Positions 61,525-64,000 of a DNA stretch of 64,000 nt are shown here, piece by piece. The notes under the pieces were generated by a model. That model searched no databases. It had not been told where the DNA came from and saw only the letters and a list, made by a program, of their open reading frames with translations. Location: NCBI GenBank assembly GCA_022494885.1, contig JAGVSM010002696.1:124001-188000 (forward strand). Direction: 5' to 3'. This DNA comes from Micrasema longulum. Taxonomy: Eukaryota; Arthropoda; Insecta; Trichoptera; Brachycentridae. A program made the translations under genes and the position numbers. Numbering within the stretch: the first letter of the stretch is position 1; each line of letters opens with the position of its first letter.

Positions 61525-63657
61525 ATGGAATCGGTTACTAAGTGTGAAGCTATATCTCTTATGTTTGATCGGCCTTTGGAACCTCTATTTATGCCCAAAG
61601 GTCAAAATGCTTCCTGGGCATTTGATATACCAGACGCTTTCCTCAAGAGTAGACATAGAGGAATGGCTCCAAAACTAAAGAAAAGATTCTCAAAAAAGGG
61701 AGTCAAGACTATAACAGTAAAAAACACCAGCATTCCGGATCTTACTATTCCGCTGTGCTTAACGAGAACTGAAAATTTCACAGTGTTTTTGCAGAAGCAC
61801 AGAGAAGGTGCTGCTAAGTTGATAGAAATTTTTATGGGAGCTAGAGACGCTCAAGACTTGACATCCGTAGCAGCATATTGCCGAGAGAGACTCAACCCCT
61901 ACATGTTCAATTACGCCCTCTCGGTCGCATTACTTCACAGATCAGATACGAGAGACGTTGTTTTGCCAAACTTTCTGAGTTGTTTTCCCGGAAAGTTCTT
62001 AGACAGCAAAATTATCATGCTGGCTCGTCAGGAAGCCACTATTATACCTGACGGTTCGAGAGAACCCATCATTTTACCTTCGAATCTCACAGCTAGCTCC
62101 AAGGAACCGGAACAAGCAGTCGCTTACTTCAGAGAAGACATCGGAGTCAATTTACATCATTGGCACTGGCATTTGGTGTATCCTGTCGAAGCTAAAGATA
62201 TCACAATCGTAGCGAAAGACAGGCGCGGTGAATTGTTCTACTACATGCATCATCAGATAATCAACCGATATAATGCGGAGCGACTGAGCAATGGAATGCC
62301 AAACGTTATCGGGTTTAGCAATTTAAGGGAAAATATACCGGAAGGATATTTTCCGAAATTATCCACTACCATCGGTAGCCGCTCATGGCCTCCGCGTTTT
62401 ACTAACTGCGTTTTACGCGATATAGATCGAACCGCTGACAGATTTAGTTTGAAGTTAGAAGTTTTAGAATACTGGATGTCCCGTGTAAAGGAAGCCATCG
62501 CAAAGGGATTCGTCGTTAATTCTGATGGAAAAGAAGTACCATTAGACGAATTTAAGGGAATTGACATTCTTGGAAATACAATCGAAGCTTCAATATTGTC
62601 TCCAGATAAAAGTGCTTACGGCGATATACATAATATAGGCCACATCTTTATTGCGTTTGTTCACGATTTCGATGGAAGATTTCTGGAAAGTTTCAGTGTC
62701 ATGGGTGATACTGCTACGGCGATGAGAGATCCTATATTTTATCGGTGGCACAAATTCATTAACGATTTGTTTACGACTCACAAAGCTATGCTGCCGAGTT
62801 ATTCAGTCCCGCAACTCGAATACACAGACATATCGATATCTGAATTTCATGTTGCCGCTTCTAAGAAACCGCCGAATGAGTTGTACACATTCTGGGAGCA
62901 AAGTGATGTTGATACTTCGCGAGGTCTTGATTTTGCTCCACGAGGCCCTTTGCTGGTGCGGTTTACACATTTGCAACACGAACCATTCAATTATACGATG
63001 AAAGTAAACAATACAAAAGAGACACAGGTATACGGAACTGTGCGTATTTATTTGGTTCCAAAATTCGATGATAAGGGACGCACATTGAAATTTGAAGAGC
63101 AGAGATTGATGGCGATTGAACTGGATAAATTCAAAGTGCCATTGAAGCCAGGTATAAACGTTATATCACGCAAGTCGGACGATTCTTCGGTGACAATTCC
63201 TTATGAGAGAACATTCCGAAATTTAGATGCGCTACGTCCAACAGAAGAAAAAGAGTTACATCGTTTTAACTTTTGCGGTTGTGGCTGGCCACAGCACATG
63301 TTAATTCCAAAGGGAACGAAAGGAGGATTACCTTTCGATCTGTTCGCGATGGTTTCAAACCACGAATTAGACAAAGTTGTTCAAGATGTCTCGGGCGTTT
63401 GTAATGACGCTGACAGTTTTTGCGGAGTAATGGATAAGATGTATCCGGACAGGAAAGCGATGGGTTATCCATTTGACCGAGTGGCGAGAGAGGATGTGAA
63501 GACGTTGAACGATTTCCTTACCCCGAATATGATTGTACAAGAAGTGTTAATTCTGTTTTCGGATCGTGTAGTTGTGAGACCGGAACAACCTGTCAAACCT
63601 TCATTTTCTGTTGTGCCAACTGACAAATTAGGTAGCGCTGTCAGAGTCCAGATTTAA
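61525..63657 (+). CDS. PPO: Prophenoloxidase C (PPO-C), intronless
   Basis: A complete single-exon prophenoloxidase of 710 aa. I start at ATG 61525 ('aatcatgga'); the frame is open to 61498 but without ATG. Activation site Arg54-Phe55 ('KKRFSK'). CuA ligands are His212, His216 and His242 ('LHHWHWHLVYP', 'ELFYYMHH'). CuB ligands are His369, His373 and His409 ('DIHNIGH', 'FYRWH'). 'CGCGWPQHMLIPKGT' starts at 584, and Cys584, Cys586, Cys626 and Cys633 are all kept. No signal peptide. Odd points: the helix after the second CuB histidine reads 'IFIAFVHDFDGR' where PPO-A and PPO-B have 'VLIALCHDP', and the C-terminus is a distinct basic/hydrophobic tail. Opposite strand to the other two, about 22 kb from PPO-B, with the hydrolase between them. 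Expected role: hemolymph phenol oxidation after proteolytic activation. Confidence 0.95.
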   Translation: MESVTKCEAISLMFDRPLEPLFMPKGQNASWAFDIPDAFLKSRHRGMAPKLKKRFSKKGVKTITVKNTSIPDLTIPLCLTRTENFTVFLQKHREGAAKLIEIFMGARDAQDLTSVAAYCRERLNPYMFNYALSVALLHRSDTRDVVLPNFLSCFPGKFLDSKIIMLARQEATIIPDGSREPIILPSNLTASSKEPEQAVAYFREDIGVNLHHWHWHLVYPVEAKDITIVAKDRRGELFYYMHHQIINRYNAERLSNGMPNVIGFSNLRENIPEGYFPKLSTTIGSRSWPPRFTNCVLRDIDRTADRFSLKLEVLEYWMSRVKEAIAKGFVVNSDGKEVPLDEFKGIDILGNTIEASILSPDKSAYGDIHNIGHIFIAFVHDFDGRFLESFSVMGDTATAMRDPIFYRWHKFINDLFTTHKAMLPSYSVPQLEYTDISISEFHVAASKKPPNELYTFWEQSDVDTSRGLDFAPRGPLLVRFTHLQHEPFNYTMKVNNTKETQVYGTVRIYLVPKFDDKGRTLKFEEQRLMAIELDKFKVPLKPGINVISRKSDDSSVTIPYERTFRNLDALRPTEEKELHRFNFCGCGWPQHMLIPKGTKGGLPFDLFAMVSNHELDKVVQDVSGVCNDADSFCGVMDKMYPDRKAMGYPFDRVAREDVKTLNDFLTPNMIVQEVLILFSDRVVVRPEQPVKPSFSVVPTDKLGSAVRVQI

Positions 63658-63669
63658 AACACTGGAAAA

Positions 63670-63675
63670 AATAAA
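63670..63675 (+). terminator. Poly(A) signal of PPO-C
   Basis: AATAAA only 13 nt after the PPO-C stop codon, implying a very short 3' UTR. Confidence 0.55.
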
Positions 63676-64000
63676 ATATTTTTATCATTACATTTCAGTG
63701 TTAGGTAGTAATTTGATTATTAGAATATCCAGGTAGTCAACGATACTGTAATATTTCATAACCTGTTTTTTTTTTAAGAATTTTTTGCTGAAATAAATTC
63801 ATTATAGGGACCAAGAGCTGTTAGCGATAAGCGATAGAATTATAATATACACTGTTTGTTTTTAATTATTGCTATTTTAACTCTAAACAATGAGAGTTTT
63901 TTCGGAAATTCCAGCTGTATTTTTGGTTGATTAAGATTTTAATCGATTGTAAGTAATATATTTTTTGACGTAGGCCAAAATGTTTTTCTAAAGTACTCTT
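63676..64000. other. Downstream flank of PPO-C
   Basis: AT-rich sequence; no gene or repeat is recognised up to the right edge. Confidence 0.4.

Noticed and set aside
30635..63657. Could the three copper proteins be hemocyanins or hexamerins?
   Set aside because: All six copper histidines, the 'CGCGWP' motif and lack of a signal peptide fit prophenoloxidase. Hexamerins have lost the copper ligands and are secreted by signal peptide.
1..64000. CRISPR arrays, bacterial operons, rRNA genes, integrated virus genomes
   Set aside because: None was seen. Regular spaced repeats are absent, coding genes are eukaryotic with introns or poly(A) signals, and retroelement remnants are non-LTR or Penelope-like rather than viral.

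Overview
This is animal nuclear DNA from an insect. It is AT-rich, its genes have spliceosomal introns, and most of the sequence is transposon debris. The genes are insect-specific: a 7tm_6 odorant receptor, a juvenile-hormone/microsomal epoxide hydrolase and three arthropod prophenoloxidases (PPOs). The protein flavour and repeat landscape fit a holometabolous insect, with Lepidoptera my first guess, but the order is not proven from sequence alone.

Layout. (1) 432-6267, minus strand: five exons (346 codons) of an odorant receptor whose last exon(s) lie beyond the left edge. (2) About 6.3-30.5 kb: a gene-poor transposon graveyard with tRNA-derived SINEs, TIR-bearing MITEs, Helitron-like DNA and decayed non-LTR and Penelope-like fragments. 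(3) 30.6-39.4 kb, minus strand: two intronless PPO genes (PPO-A and PPO-B), each with its own TATA-like box and AATAAA. (4) About 39.5-50.7 kb: more repeats, including a pogo/Tigger-like element and an internally deleted mariner. (5) 50785-59871, plus strand: a complete five-coding-exon epoxide hydrolase (460 aa) with introns full of nested repeats. (6) 61525-63657, plus strand: a third intronless PPO (PPO-C).

How the genes relate. The three PPOs are full length (704, 700 and 710 aa) and keep all six copper-binding histidines, so they form a local family of melanin/immune phenoloxidases. All three lack introns, while the receptor and the hydrolase in the same window have them. This suggests retroposition or intron loss followed by local duplication. 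PPO-B and PPO-C keep the Arg-Phe activation site. PPO-A has Thr-Met there and has lost one cysteine of a conserved disulfide pair, so it is probably regulated differently. The hydrolase lies between PPO-B and PPO-C; its role (juvenile hormone or xenobiotic epoxide hydrolysis) is not obviously linked to melanisation and the neighbourhood may be accidental.

Repeat names (SINE-A/B/C; MITE-1/2/D/E/G/H/I; repeats F, J, K) are labels I assigned here. Most repeat boundaries are good to about 10-20 bp unless TIRs or TSDs are stated.
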